64,000 nucleotides of DNA from Actinoalloteichus fjordicus (GTDB lineage: Bacteria > Actinomycetota > Actinomycetes > Mycobacteriales > Pseudonocardiaceae). The notes below the pieces were generated by a model, which was not told where the DNA came from, ran no database searches, and was given only the letters and a program-made list of their open reading frames with translations. Each line of letters starts with the position of its first letter. The first letter of the stretch is position 1. The stretch is taken from positions 2,356,001 through 2,420,000 of the forward strand of contig NZ_CP016076.1 in NCBI RefSeq assembly GCF_001941625.1. Direction: 5' to 3'. This document shows, one piece after another, positions 17,041 through 26,163 of this stretch. The position numbers and the translations under genes were made by a program.

Positions 17041-19176
17041 TCACCAGGCGATCTCCGGCCGCAGCTGCCCCGGCGTCCACACCCGTCGACGCATCGCCGC
17101 GGTGACCGCCACGACGAAGGCGAGCAGCAGCCAGCACAGGCACACCAGCACCGCGAGCAGCGCGGGCTCGACGTCGCCGCCGTAGAGCAGATGCCGCAGC
17201 CCGTCGACGACGTAGCCCAGCGGCAGCATCCGATGTAGCGGGTGCAGGACCTCGGGCATCGTCAGCCAGGGGAACACGCTGCCTGCCGTGGTGAGTTGGA
17301 GGACGAGGGCGACCAGCGCGAGGAGCCTGCCTGCGGGTCCGAAGGCGGCGCACAGTGCATGCGCGATACCGGTGAAGGCCAGCGCGGTGACCACCAGGAG
17401 CCCCAGCACCGCCCACGGCCGGACTGCGGGCAGGCCGATCACCAGCACCGTGGCGATGAACAGCGTCACCGCCTGTGCGAGGCCGAGCACGGCGGCGGGC
17501 AGCCAGCCGCCGAGCGCCACCCGCCAGGCCGGGACGTTCGCCGCGAGCGCCCTGGCCGACAACGGTCTCAGCAGCAGGTACGAGACGACCGCGCCCACCC
17601 ACAGCGCGAGGCCGAGGAACAGCGGCGCCAGTCCGGCACCGTGGCTGCCCGCCGTGAGGTGAGTGCGGTCGGTCACCGTCACCGGGGAGGCGATGGTCTG
17701 GGCCGCCGCCTGTCGAGTGGCGGCGTCGACGTTGGGGATCTGTGCGACCTCCTCGGCGAGTCGATCCGCCAGGTCGAAGGCGGTCCCGTCGACGCCTTCC
17801 GTCAGTTCGAGGAGCTCGACGGCACCGCCGACGAGCACCTCCGTCTGTTCGGCCGCCGCGTCCGCCGCCACGGCGGCGGCCGCCTGTGCCTCGCGCTGCT
17901 CGACCGCGTCGTCCGCCAGCAGCGCCAGCGACTCGGCGAGGTCGGCCACCGTGTCGGCCACCCGTGCCCCGTCGTCCACCAGGACGTCGACCCCGGCGTC
18001 CGCCGCCGCGACGGAGGAGGACAGGTCGCCTGCCGCCGCCGAGAGCGCGGCGACGGCGTCCTGCATCGACCCGCCTGCACCTGTCAGCTCGCTCAGCCCG
18101 CCGGCGAGGCCGTCCGCCGCACCGTCCACCTCGGCGGCCCGGCCCGCGAGCGCGTCGAGATCCGCCAGCATCGTCTCGATCGTCTCGTCCGACTGGCCGA
18201 GGCGGGTGAACTCCTCGGCCAGGCCCCGCCGGATCGACGGCAGCTCGCCCGCGACCTCACCCGCCGCCTCGGCCAGCAGCCCGCTCGATTCCGTCAGCCC
18301 CGTCGCCGCTGCCGCCGCCGAGGCCACGGACGTCGACTGTCCGTCGACGGCCTCGGCGTGGTCCCGGATGCGGCTCACCACCTCGCGCAGCGCCGCGCCG
18401 CCCGCCTCGAGTGCCGCAGCCCCCTCGCCCAGCGACGCCGCGTCGGTCGCGGAGACGCCTGCCGCGTCGGCGAGATCCACGGCCTGCTCTGCCCGGTCCT
18501 GTGCTGCGAAGGCCTCTTCGGCCGCGAGTTCGGCGGTCTCCGCAAGGAGTTCCTGCGCGATCACGAGGGCCGCGATCAGCTCGCCGGTCGACTCGGTCAG
18601 CTCGTCGGCCTCGGTGGACGCGGCGGCCGTCTGCTCGTACACGGTGTTGAGACTGAGCAGCAGCCGGTCGGCCGTCTGCCTGCCGACCTGCGTCGCCACG
18701 GTGGAGCGGACCCGCTCGGCCAGCTGCTCGGCGACGGTGCCGAGCAGGTGGTTGTTCGCGTCGTTGGTGATCACGGTGAGCCGGGCCGCCCGAGGATCGA
18801 CGGCGGCGTGGGACATCAGCGCGCTGGAGAAGTCGGGCGGCACGACCAGCGCGAAGCCGTAGCGACCTGCTGCGACGCCTTGATCGGCCTCCTCGGGGGA
18901 GACCCGACGCCAGTCGAAGTCGCCCGCCTCGATGAGCTGCCTCTCGACCTCCACACCCGCGTCGAGTACCCCGCCGTCGGCGCCCACGGCTCCGTCGTCG
19001 GCCATCACGATGGCGGCGGGCACCGCGCTGAGCCGTTGATAGGGGTCCCAGTTGGCGTAGATCGACAACGCGCCGTAGAGCAGCGGGACGAGCGCCGCCG
19101 CGACGAGGGCGAGCCGGGTGATCCGTCCGGCGGCGAGCCTGCGCAGCTCGAGTGAGGCGAGACGTCGTGCGCTCAT
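17041..19176 (-). CDS. YhgE/Pip-type ABC-2 membrane protein with long extracellular helical domain
   Basis: A 711-residue membrane protein. One segment near the N-terminus (about 15-36, followed by SIYANWDPYQRLSAVPAAIV, the YhgE/Pip signature) leads into a roughly 450-residue Ala/Glu/Asp-rich extracellular region predicted to be helical coiled coil. Five or six C-terminal membrane segments follow (from about residue 500). The family includes phage-infection protein Pip and type VII secretion-associated YhgE/EsaA-like proteins, and its C-terminal half is ABC-2 permease-like. Its ATG overlaps the upstream ATPase-like gene by 4 bp, so the two products probably act together. Transported substrate unknown. 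Confidence 0.8.
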   Translation of the reverse strand: MSARRLASLELRRLAAGRITRLALVAAALVPLLYGALSIYANWDPYQRLSAVPAAIVMADDGAVGADGGVLDAGVEVERQLIEAGDFDWRRVSPEEADQGVAAGRYGFALVVPPDFSSALMSHAAVDPRAARLTVITNDANNHLLGTVAEQLAERVRSTVATQVGRQTADRLLLSLNTVYEQTAAASTEADELTESTGELIAALVIAQELLAETAELAAEEAFAAQDRAEQAVDLADAAGVSATDAASLGEGAAALEAGGAALREVVSRIRDHAEAVDGQSTSVASAAAAATGLTESSGLLAEAAGEVAGELPSIRRGLAEEFTRLGQSDETIETMLADLDALAGRAAEVDGAADGLAGGLSELTGAGGSMQDAVAALSAAAGDLSSSVAAADAGVDVLVDDGARVADTVADLAESLALLADDAVEQREAQAAAAVAADAAAEQTEVLVGGAVELLELTEGVDGTAFDLADRLAEEVAQIPNVDAATRQAAAQTIASPVTVTDRTHLTAGSHGAGLAPLFLGLALWVGAVVSYLLLRPLSARALAANVPAWRVALGGWLPAAVLGLAQAVTLFIATVLVIGLPAVRPWAVLGLLVVTALAFTGIAHALCAAFGPAGRLLALVALVLQLTTAGSVFPWLTMPEVLHPLHRMLPLGYVVDGLRHLLYGGDVEPALLAVLVCLCWLLLAFVVAVTAAMRRRVWTPGQLRPEIAW

Positions 19177-19901
19177 CGCGACTCCCGCCACGCGGCCTCG
19201 GCTGTGGGGGAGAGCAGCGGAGTGGTGATCTGCTGCGCAGTGAAGCCGGAGCGGCGGTAGGCGGGGCAATGGCCGTCATGTGCGCCGATGCGCGCGGCGG
19301 GCACGCCCAGCATCAGGACGGACTCCGGCGAGCACAGCACCGCGACGGCCCAGCCCTGCTCGGCGTGGTCCCTGGCGACCGCGAACCAGCCCTGCGGGGC
19401 GCCGCCGTGCCGATCAGGACAGTCCAGGACCAGGGCGTGCACTCCGGGCCTGGCGGCCGCGAGATCGGTGAGCACCCGAGTGCGGACCACGGGATCGAGC
19501 CGGTCGGCGCGTTCCTCGGACTCGGGGAGCAGGCTGCGTTGACGCAGCCACCAGGTGATCGACTCCCGGTCGTCCGGCCTGCCAGCCTCGGACAGGCCCT
19601 CTGCGACGATGTCGCGAAGGAGCGCGCCGGGCTCCGGGGCACTGACCTCCGGCGCGTCCACCACGGCGGACCGACGGCGCAGCTCCGCGCGGGACAGCGG
19701 CCCGTCGGACTCGACTCGACCGTCGTGCGGTCGCATCCGGCCGGTGAGCACCAGCGCGAGCGCCGTCCTGCCGGAACCTGGCCGCCCCGAGATCAGCGTC
19801 AGTTCACCCGCCCGGAGTTCGACGCTGGTGGCGGCGAGGAGTCGTCCCCTGGTGTCGGCGAGGCTGACCTGACGTGCGTGGATGTCTACCGGACGTTCCA
19901 C
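19173..19901 (-). CDS. degenerate ABC ATPase-like protein
   Basis: A 242-residue protein with an ABC-type start (VDIHARQVSLADTRGRLLAATSVELRAGEL) and a P-loop GRPGSGRTAL at about residues 39-48. A hydrophobic strand ending ALVLDCPD can serve as Walker B, but the second catalytic Glu is absent and no LSGGQ signature is recognisable. It is too diverged to assume full ATPase cycling. Tight coupling with the YhgE/Pip-type gene downstream suggests the cytosolic partner of that membrane protein. TTG/ATG start choice at 19901 is not strongly supported, though the protein begins in register with ABC domains. Confidence 0.7.
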   Translation of the reverse strand: MERPVDIHARQVSLADTRGRLLAATSVELRAGELTLISGRPGSGRTALALVLTGRMRPHDGRVESDGPLSRAELRRRSAVVDAPEVSAPEPGALLRDIVAEGLSEAGRPDDRESITWWLRQRSLLPESEERADRLDPVVRTRVLTDLAAARPGVHALVLDCPDRHGGAPQGWFAVARDHAEQGWAVAVLCSPESVLMLGVPAARIGAHDGHCPAYRRSGFTAQQITTPLLSPTAEAAWRESR

Positions 19902-19927
19902 ACTCCAACCCCCTCAGCCTGCTCGCC

Positions 19928-20854
19928 TCACCGGAGCGCGGAGGCGGGACGCACCTCCCATACCGTCCACAGAGGACGATAACCCTGTCTCGGCCAGAAC
20001 ACAGCGGAGAGCGGATTGGCCGGGTTGTAGTACAGGTAGGTGCCCGAGGCTCCGGTGGCGAGGAAGTATCGGTGCACCGTGTCCACCAGGATCGATCCGA
20101 CGCCCGAACCGCGCAGCTCGGGGACCACGGACAGGCAGTTCACGTATCCCCAGATCCCGGGACGGAGCCTGCCCTCGCGGTCGTCGGAGCCGACCGTGTT
20201 CCAGGCGCACTCGGCGAGTCCGACCGGCAGACCGTCTCGCTCGGCCAGCCACACCGGGGCGTCGGCGGCGAGTCGGGCACCCAGACTCGCCCGTTTGAGG
20301 TCCACCAGATCGGGGCGCAGCATGGTGCCGCCGACGAGCGCGGAGTACCGCGTCTCGATCAGCGCCAGCTCCAGGGCCGCGTCGAGATCGGCCGGACCCG
20401 CTCTGCGCATGGTCAGGCCGGGCACGGTGGGCGGCAGCGGCAGCCCGCCCGCCGCGCGGATCGCCAGGACGGTGAGCGGCACGAGTCCGTGATCGAGCAG
20501 GACCCGCGATCCGTGGACGTCCCGGCTCGGCCAGGTGATCTCACAGGCCGAGTCCTGCTCCGGCGGTCCGAGCCTGCCCAACTCCGCTCGCCAGACCGAC
20601 AGGAGCGCATGCAGGCCCGCAGGCTCGGCCGTGTCGAGCAGCGGGGTCAGGGAGCACGACCACTGTGCCGACCACAGCATCGCGGTCGAGCCGGGTCGGT
20701 GCTCCGTGACGACGCAGACCCCGGCCACGCGACTGCCGTCGGCCAGGGCGGCGTGGATCAGGGGCCCCGGCGGCCTTCTGGCCTGGTCCGGCAGCAGTGG
20801 ATCGAGGGCGATCAACTCGGCGGGACGTCGGGTGGGCAGCAGGTCCTCGGTCAC
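19928..20854 (-). CDS. GNAT-family N-acetyltransferase
   Basis: A 308-residue protein whose C-terminal part (about 140-305) is a GNAT domain: LTMRRAGPADLDAALELAL starts it, and VNCLSVVPELRGSGVGSILVD contains the acetyl-CoA-binding RGSGVG loop. The N-terminal half (GPLIHAALADGSRVAGVCVV...) appears to be a second, degenerate GNAT-like fold. A GTG at 20854 with GGGAG 9 nt upstream is preferred; a TTG at 20905 would add 17 residues. It lies 76 bp downstream of the methyltransferase on the same strand. Substrate unknown. Confidence 0.75.
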   Translation of the reverse strand: MTEDLLPTRRPAELIALDPLLPDQARRPPGPLIHAALADGSRVAGVCVVTEHRPGSTAMLWSAQWSCSLTPLLDTAEPAGLHALLSVWRAELGRLGPPEQDSACEITWPSRDVHGSRVLLDHGLVPLTVLAIRAAGGLPLPPTVPGLTMRRAGPADLDAALELALIETRYSALVGGTMLRPDLVDLKRASLGARLAADAPVWLAERDGLPVGLAECAWNTVGSDDREGRLRPGIWGYVNCLSVVPELRGSGVGSILVDTVHRYFLATGASGTYLYYNPANPLSAVFWPRQGYRPLWTVWEVRPASALR

Positions 20855-20930
20855 GGCAGGTCTCTCCCTCTCGGGGAATCGTCCGTCCCCGTCGGTGTCG
20901 ACCAAGCCTCGACGATCCGAGGTGACCGCG

Positions 20931-21797
20931 CTAGCGGGTGCGACAGCAGAAGATCGCGGTGCCGGGGAAGAGCCGTCCCCGCAGCGGGCTCCACTGTCCC
21001 CACTCCCGTTCGTGGCCTGCCGGCCATTCCGGCTCGATCAGATCCGTCAGGCGCAGGCCTGCCTGCTCGATCGCGCGGACGAAGTCGCCGAGGGTCCGGT
21101 GGAACTCGACGTAGGTCGGCGTGCCCTCGTCGTCGGCCTCCACATAGGGCGCGCGATCGAAGTACGACTGACGCACCGTCAGGCCGTCGGGGCCGGGATC
21201 GTCGGGGAAGATCCACCGCATCGGGTGCGTCACCGCGAACACCCAGCGGGCCCCCGGCCGCAGCACCCTGGCGACCTCGCGCATGACCTGATCGAGGTCC
21301 GCGACGAAGGGGATCGCGCCGAAGGCGGAGCAGGCCGCGTCGAAGGAGTCGTCGGCGAAGGGCAGCGCGTCCGCGCTCGCCTGCACCAGCGGGACGTGCC
21401 GCCCGGTGCGTCGCGCGCCGATCTCGGCATGCCGGAGCATCCCCGAGGAGATGTCGAGTGCGACCGGCGCCGCGCCCCGGCCCGCCAGCCATCGGGAGCA
21501 CGAGGCGGACCCGCAGCCCACCTCCAGCACCGACCGCCCTGCCACCTCGCCCAACAGGCCGACCTCGGACTCCAGCAGGCCCTCCGGGCACCAGCGGAAC
21601 TCGGCGTCGCCGAGGAAGTCGCCGTGGGAGGCCTGGTACTCGTCGGCGTCGGCGTCCCACCAGGCGCGCCCCGCGAGGCGCGCGGCGGCCCCGTCGACCT
21701 CGGCGTGGCCGTACCTCGTCGCACCCAGCGCGGCCTGGGCCGCCGCATAGCGATCGGACTGCTGTGCTGCGGTGTCCTGGGGTGAGTCGATGGTCAC
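20931..21797 (-). CDS. SAM-dependent class I methyltransferase
   Basis: A 288-residue enzyme with a Rossmann-like SAM domain: motif I VLEVGCGSASCSRWL, motif II VALDISSGML, ASADALPFADDSFD and FDAACSAFGAIPFV, then LRPGARWVFAVTHPM. The N-terminal WWDADADEYQ and the late QSYFDRAPYVE recur in actinobacterial methyltransferases of uncertain substrate. GTG start. It is divergent from rpsA, with the intervening 268 bp carrying both promoters. Confidence 0.82.
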   Translation of the reverse strand: MTIDSPQDTAAQQSDRYAAAQAALGATRYGHAEVDGAAARLAGRAWWDADADEYQASHGDFLGDAEFRWCPEGLLESEVGLLGEVAGRSVLEVGCGSASCSRWLAGRGAAPVALDISSGMLRHAEIGARRTGRHVPLVQASADALPFADDSFDAACSAFGAIPFVADLDQVMREVARVLRPGARWVFAVTHPMRWIFPDDPGPDGLTVRQSYFDRAPYVEADDEGTPTYVEFHRTLGDFVRAIEQAGLRLTDLIEPEWPAGHEREWGQWSPLRGRLFPGTAIFCCRTR

Positions 21798-22065
21798 GCG
21801 GGGTGCTCCGTTTCACGCGGTCGGGGGTTTGATCAGATCGAGCGCGTGCCGGGTTTGCTCACCGAACGCCTCTACGCGTACGATATCGCTGCGTAGTGGG
21901 ATCGTTCCGCCCACGTTCGGCGCCGCCCGACTCCGAGAGATCGAGAGTTGCGGACGGTGTCGTTCGGTTCCCGGTTCATCGTCACCGTACCGGGGTGTCG
22001 GCCGTTCCCGCCGAGTGACAACCGCAGAGCCCCCTACCCCTATCCGTACCGGAGCCATCTACCTG

Positions 22066-23559
22066 ATGTCCACCGACACTTCCACCGTCCCCGCCTCGCC
22101 CGTCCACGCCGGTGGAGGTGAGTCGCAGATCGCCGTGAACGACATCGGGACGGCGGAGGACTTCCTCGCCGCCATCGATGAAACCATCAAGTACTTCAAC
22201 GATGGTGACATCGTGGAGGGCACCATCGTCAAGGTCGACCGCGACGAGGTGCTGCTCGACATCGGTTACAAGACCGAGGGTGTCATCCCCTCTCGCGAGC
22301 TGTCGATCAAGCACGACGTGGACCCGGCCGAGGTGGTCACCGTTGGTGACCACGTCGAGGCCCTTGTTCTCCAGAAGGAGGACAAAGAAGGCCGTCTGAT
22401 CCTCTCCAAGAAGCGCGCTCAGTACGAGCGTGCCTGGGGCACCATCGAGGCGCTCAAGGAGAAGGACGAGCCGGTCAAGGGCACCGTCATCGAGGTCGTC
22501 AAGGGCGGCCTGATCCTCGACATCGGACTGCGTGGCTTCCTGCCCGCGTCGCTCGTCGAGATGCGTCGGGTCCGCGACCTCCAGCCCTACGTCAGCCGCG
22601 AGCTCGAAGCCAAGATCATCGAGCTGGACAAGAACCGCAACAACGTGGTGCTCTCCCGGCGTGCGTGGCTCGAGCAGACGCAGTCCGAGGTCCGCAGCGA
22701 GTTCCTGAACCAGCTGCAGAAGGGCCAGGTCCGCAAGGGCGTCGTGTCCTCGATCGTCAACTTCGGTGCGTTCGTCGACCTCGGCGGCGTGGACGGTCTG
22801 GTGCACGTCTCGGAGCTCTCCTGGAAGCACATCGACCACCCGAGCGAGGTTGTCGAGGTCGGCCAGGAGGTCACCGTCGAGGTGCTCGACGTCGACATGG
22901 AGCGCGAGCGCGTGTCGCTGTCGCTCAAGGCGACGCAGGAAGACCCGTGGCGTCAGTTCGCCCGTACGCACGCCATCGGCCAGATCGTGCCCGGCAAGGT
23001 CACCAAGCTGGTTCCGTTCGGCGCGTTCGTCCGGGTGGACGAGGGCATCGAGGGCCTGGTGCACATCTCCGAGCTGGCCGAGCGGCACGTCGAGGTTCCC
23101 GAGCAGGTCGTTCAGGTCGGCAACGACGTCATGGTGAAGGTCATCGACATCGACCTCGACCGCCGTCGTATCTCGCTGTCGCTCAAGCAGGCCAACGAGG
23201 GCTTCACTCCCGAGATGGAGTTCGACCCGACGCAGTACGGCATGGCCGCCGAGTACGACGCAGACGGCAACTACATCTACCCCGAGGGCTTCGACTCCGA
23301 GACCCAGGAGTGGATGGAGGGCTTCGACACTCAGCGCGAGGAGTGGGAGCGGCAGTACGCAGAGGCTCAGGTCCGCTTCGAGCAGCACAAGAAGCAGGTC
23401 ACCAAGGCTGCGGAGGACCACGCCGAGGCGGGCGAGGCAGGCGAGCAGAACTACTCGTCCGACTCGCCGAAGGCTGCGGACACCGGTTCCTCCAGCGGCT
23501 CGCTGGCCAGCGACGAGCAGCTCGCGGCACTGCGGGAGAAGCTTTCCGGCGGAGCGTGA
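22066..23559 (+). CDS. rpsA: 30S ribosomal protein S1
   Basis: A 497-residue protein with four S1 RNA-binding domains (about residues 45-115, 130-200, 215-290 and 300-375), each with the G-x-V...G-x-F pattern, e.g. GVVSSIVNFGAFVDLGGVDGLVH. The C-terminus is a long acidic, Glu/Gln-rich low-complexity tail of about 110 residues, normal for actinobacterial S1. Codon use is strongly biased to C-ending codons, as expected for a highly expressed gene. ATG at 22066 with GGAG 12 nt upstream. The following coaE, DUF402 and uvrB order is the ancestral actinobacterial one, interrupted here by two acyltransferase genes. Confidence 0.97.
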   Translation: MSTDTSTVPASPVHAGGGESQIAVNDIGTAEDFLAAIDETIKYFNDGDIVEGTIVKVDRDEVLLDIGYKTEGVIPSRELSIKHDVDPAEVVTVGDHVEALVLQKEDKEGRLILSKKRAQYERAWGTIEALKEKDEPVKGTVIEVVKGGLILDIGLRGFLPASLVEMRRVRDLQPYVSRELEAKIIELDKNRNNVVLSRRAWLEQTQSEVRSEFLNQLQKGQVRKGVVSSIVNFGAFVDLGGVDGLVHVSELSWKHIDHPSEVVEVGQEVTVEVLDVDMERERVSLSLKATQEDPWRQFARTHAIGQIVPGKVTKLVPFGAFVRVDEGIEGLVHISELAERHVEVPEQVVQVGNDVMVKVIDIDLDRRRISLSLKQANEGFTPEMEFDPTQYGMAAEYDADGNYIYPEGFDSETQEWMEGFDTQREEWERQYAEAQVRFEQHKKQVTKAAEDHAEAGEAGEQNYSSDSPKAADTGSSSGSLASDEQLAALREKLSGGA

Positions 23560-23601
23560 CGACTGACTGAGTCCGGGTTCGTCTCGGGCTGCTGAACAAT
23601 T

Positions 23602-23643
23602 CAGAGGGTGATCTTCGACCAGCTGGTCGAAGATCACCCTCTG
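23602..23643 (+). terminator. 42-bp perfect palindrome, rpsA terminator
   Basis: The arms CAGAGGGTGATCTTCGACC and its complement form a 42-bp perfect inverted repeat with no central spacer, 42 bp after the rpsA stop. It is followed by a mildly T-containing stretch. Best explained as the rpsA terminator; the full symmetry is unusual. Confidence 0.8.
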
Positions 23644-23975
23644 TGCATTATGCGACATAATCCTCGTGAATCGGTCGCATTCTGTTCGCGATGGTCACCG
23701 ACGAATCTCGTCTGCTGGTCGCCTGGATAACAAAGCGGACCCGGCTGTCATGTCGGTGCGTAGTTGTGTCACGTTATACCGCGCTGACGGTTGGTCGTTC
23801 TCACCGAATTGTTGCAGGGTTGAGACGCACGTCACATCAGTTCCAATGATGGCGCGGGCACTCGTGGATGCATCGCATGGAGAGCTGCGCATGGCCTACC
23901 CGAACCGACCGGTCAGTGGTCCTCGATCGGTCGACGAGTCGGGCGAGCCGTCGTGGCGATGAACAGAGGAAGAGC
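23644..23975. other. 332-bp promoter region of the acyltransferase pair
   Basis: No gene seen. It is clearly A+T-richer than the flanking genes (for example around 23650-23700 and 23760-23830), in keeping with a promoter for the acyltransferase gene or with foreign DNA. Confidence 0.45.
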
Positions 23976-26072
23976 GTGGCGACTCTTAGTCTGACCAGCA
24001 CGGCCGAGGGATCGGATTCGATCGTCAGATCGACGTCTCCGCCGGTGACCGGTTCCCATCTGGTGGCGCCGCCTGTGGTGCGGAAGTATCGGCCGGAGTT
24101 GCAGGGGCTTCGGGCGGTGGCGTCGCTGCTGGTGGTCGTGTATCACATCTGGTTGGGTCGGGTGTCCGGTGGGGTGGATGTCTTCTTCCTGATCTCGGGT
24201 TTTCTGATCACTGGTCAGTTGGTGCGGAGTGTGGAGCGGTCGGGGGGTATCCAGTTTCGTCCGTTGTGGGGGCGGATGATCAAGCGGCTGTTCCCCGCCG
24301 CACTCACCGTCCTGGCCGTCGTGACGGCCGCATCGTTCCTGCTGCTCCCGACCAATCGCTGGTTCCAGACGATTCGGGAGATCATCGCCTCGGCGCTCTA
24401 TCTGGAGAACTGGCAGCTGGCCGCCGACTCCGTGGACTATCTGGCGCAGAGCAACGCCGTGAGCCCGGTGCAGCACTACTGGTCCTTGTCGATCCAGGGG
24501 CAGTTCTACATCGTCTGGCCGCTGCTGGTGCTGCTGGTCATCGGGGTCGCGAAGGTCAGCGGGAACCGCTTTCGGCTGACGCTGCTCGGGACGTTGTTCG
24601 CGGTGTTCACCGCCTCGCTGATCTTCTCTGTCATCAGCACGGCGGACGACCAGGCCTTCGCCTACTTCAACTCGCTGACCAGGGTGTGGGAGTTCGCTCT
24701 CGGTGGGCTGCTGATGCTGGGCATCGACCACATCAACCTGCCGAAGCTCGCGAGAGTGCTGCTCGGGTGGTTCGGCATCATCGCGCTGGTGGCCTGTGGC
24801 CTGGTGCTCCAGGTGAGTTCGGTCTTCCCCGGTTACATGGCGCTCTGGCCGACCGGCGCAGCGCTGCTCGTGATCCTCGCGGGTGCCTCGGGGACGCGCC
24901 TGGGCGTCGACTGGATCCTGTCCTCCCGGCCGCTGGAGTACCTGGGCAACATCAGCTACGCCCTTTACCTGTGGCACTGGCCGGTCCTCGTCTTCTACCT
25001 GCTGCTGCGGGAACCGGTGGACGGTGTCGGCCTCGCCGGCGGTGCCTTCATCATCGGTGTCTCGGTCGTGTTGTCGGTGTTGACGTATCACTTGGTGGAG
25101 AATCCGCTGCGGCGGTCGGCGGTGGGGACGCGCACGCCGTGGGCGGGGTATCGCTTCGGTCTGGTGTTGCTGATCCCGGTCCTGGCCGCCGCCGGAACCT
25201 GGCAGTACACGGCCGTGCAGCGGGCCGGAGCCTACGAGGGAGTCATGGACGACCCCGACTACCCCGGCGCGGTGAGCCTGACTCCCGATTTCACCTACTG
25301 GGGAGAGGATGACGTGGTGCCCGCGCCGCCCTTCATCAACCTGTCCGACGATGCCGTGCAGATCGACCGCGACAACTGTCAGACCTCGCCGCACTACGAG
25401 GAGCTCCGGGTCTGCCAGAACAGCATCGACGGCCCCGCCGAGCGTCACATCGTGGTGGTGGGCGACTCGCACGCCGAGCAGTGGGTCACCGCGCTGTACC
25501 TCATGGCAGAGGACCGTGGCTGGCGGATCTCCTCCATGTACAAGGGCGCCTGCCCGTTCTCGGTGGTGTCCGAGACGTTCCCCAGCAACGAAGACTGTGT
25601 CGAGTGGAATGCCGCGGCGGCCGCGCAGACCATCGACCTGAACCCCGACCTCGTCTTCACCACGGCGACCCGTGAGGTGCGCGTCGGATTGACCGAGGAG
25701 ACGCCACAGGGCTATCTCGAACAATGGCGGAAGCTGGAAGCCGCGGGTATTCCGGTGATCGCCATGCGTGATAATCCCCGGTACGACTACAAGCCCTCCG
25801 AGTGCGTGGAGAACGCCGGAGTCGACGCGGCGGAATGCTCGGTGCCGCGTGCGGAACTGTTGGCCGAGCGGGCGCCGTATGACTTTATGCCCGATGTGCC
25901 GAGCAACGTCTCGTTCCTCGACTTCAGCGACTACCTCTGTGTCGAGGACACCTGCCCGCCGGTGATCGGCAACGTGCTGGTGTACCTGGACGAGAACCAC
26001 ATCTCCGCGAGCTACATGGCTAGCATGACGCCGATGTTAGAGGAGGCGATCCTCGATGTGACCCAGTGGTGA
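23976..26072 (+). CDS. OafA/YrhL-type O-acyltransferase with C-terminal SGNH domain (copy 1)
   Basis: A 698-residue membrane acyltransferase. Residues about 35-400 are an acyltransferase-3 domain with ten or so membrane helices, starting YRPELQGLRAVASLLVVVYH; the His of VVYH (near residue 57) is the conserved catalytic His, followed by GVDVFFLISGFLI and WSLSIQGQFYIVWPLL. After a final helix, an extracellular SGNH domain (about 450-698) has the nucleophile motif GDSHAEQW (near 495), DNPRYD and the terminal D-x-x-H in LDENHISASY. Such proteins O-acetylate surface polysaccharides, peptidoglycan or antibiotics. The GTG has AGAGGAAG upstream. It is the first of a tandem pair. Confidence 0.9.
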   Translation: MATLSLTSTAEGSDSIVRSTSPPVTGSHLVAPPVVRKYRPELQGLRAVASLLVVVYHIWLGRVSGGVDVFFLISGFLITGQLVRSVERSGGIQFRPLWGRMIKRLFPAALTVLAVVTAASFLLLPTNRWFQTIREIIASALYLENWQLAADSVDYLAQSNAVSPVQHYWSLSIQGQFYIVWPLLVLLVIGVAKVSGNRFRLTLLGTLFAVFTASLIFSVISTADDQAFAYFNSLTRVWEFALGGLLMLGIDHINLPKLARVLLGWFGIIALVACGLVLQVSSVFPGYMALWPTGAALLVILAGASGTRLGVDWILSSRPLEYLGNISYALYLWHWPVLVFYLLLREPVDGVGLAGGAFIIGVSVVLSVLTYHLVENPLRRSAVGTRTPWAGYRFGLVLLIPVLAAAGTWQYTAVQRAGAYEGVMDDPDYPGAVSLTPDFTYWGEDDVVPAPPFINLSDDAVQIDRDNCQTSPHYEELRVCQNSIDGPAERHIVVVGDSHAEQWVTALYLMAEDRGWRISSMYKGACPFSVVSETFPSNEDCVEWNAAAAAQTIDLNPDLVFTTATREVRVGLTEETPQGYLEQWRKLEAAGIPVIAMRDNPRYDYKPSECVENAGVDAAECSVPRAELLAERAPYDFMPDVPSNVSFLDFSDYLCVEDTCPPVIGNVLVYLDENHISASYMASMTPMLEEAILDVTQW
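24042..24310 (+). repeat. 269-bp block identical to 26218-26486
   Basis: The DNA encoding the start of the acyltransferase domain in copy 1 is identical base for base to the matching part of copy 2, offset 2176 bp. The block uses many TTG, GTG and other G/T-ending codons, unlike the C-ending codons that follow it. Confidence 0.9.
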
Positions 26073-26163
26073 CGCCGTACCGAGATCGGTTCGACGCCTG
26101 CTGCCGACCGTCCGCGCCGGGCGGAGCGGGGCCCGCAGAGCAGGCGATGAGTAGAGGAAGAGC

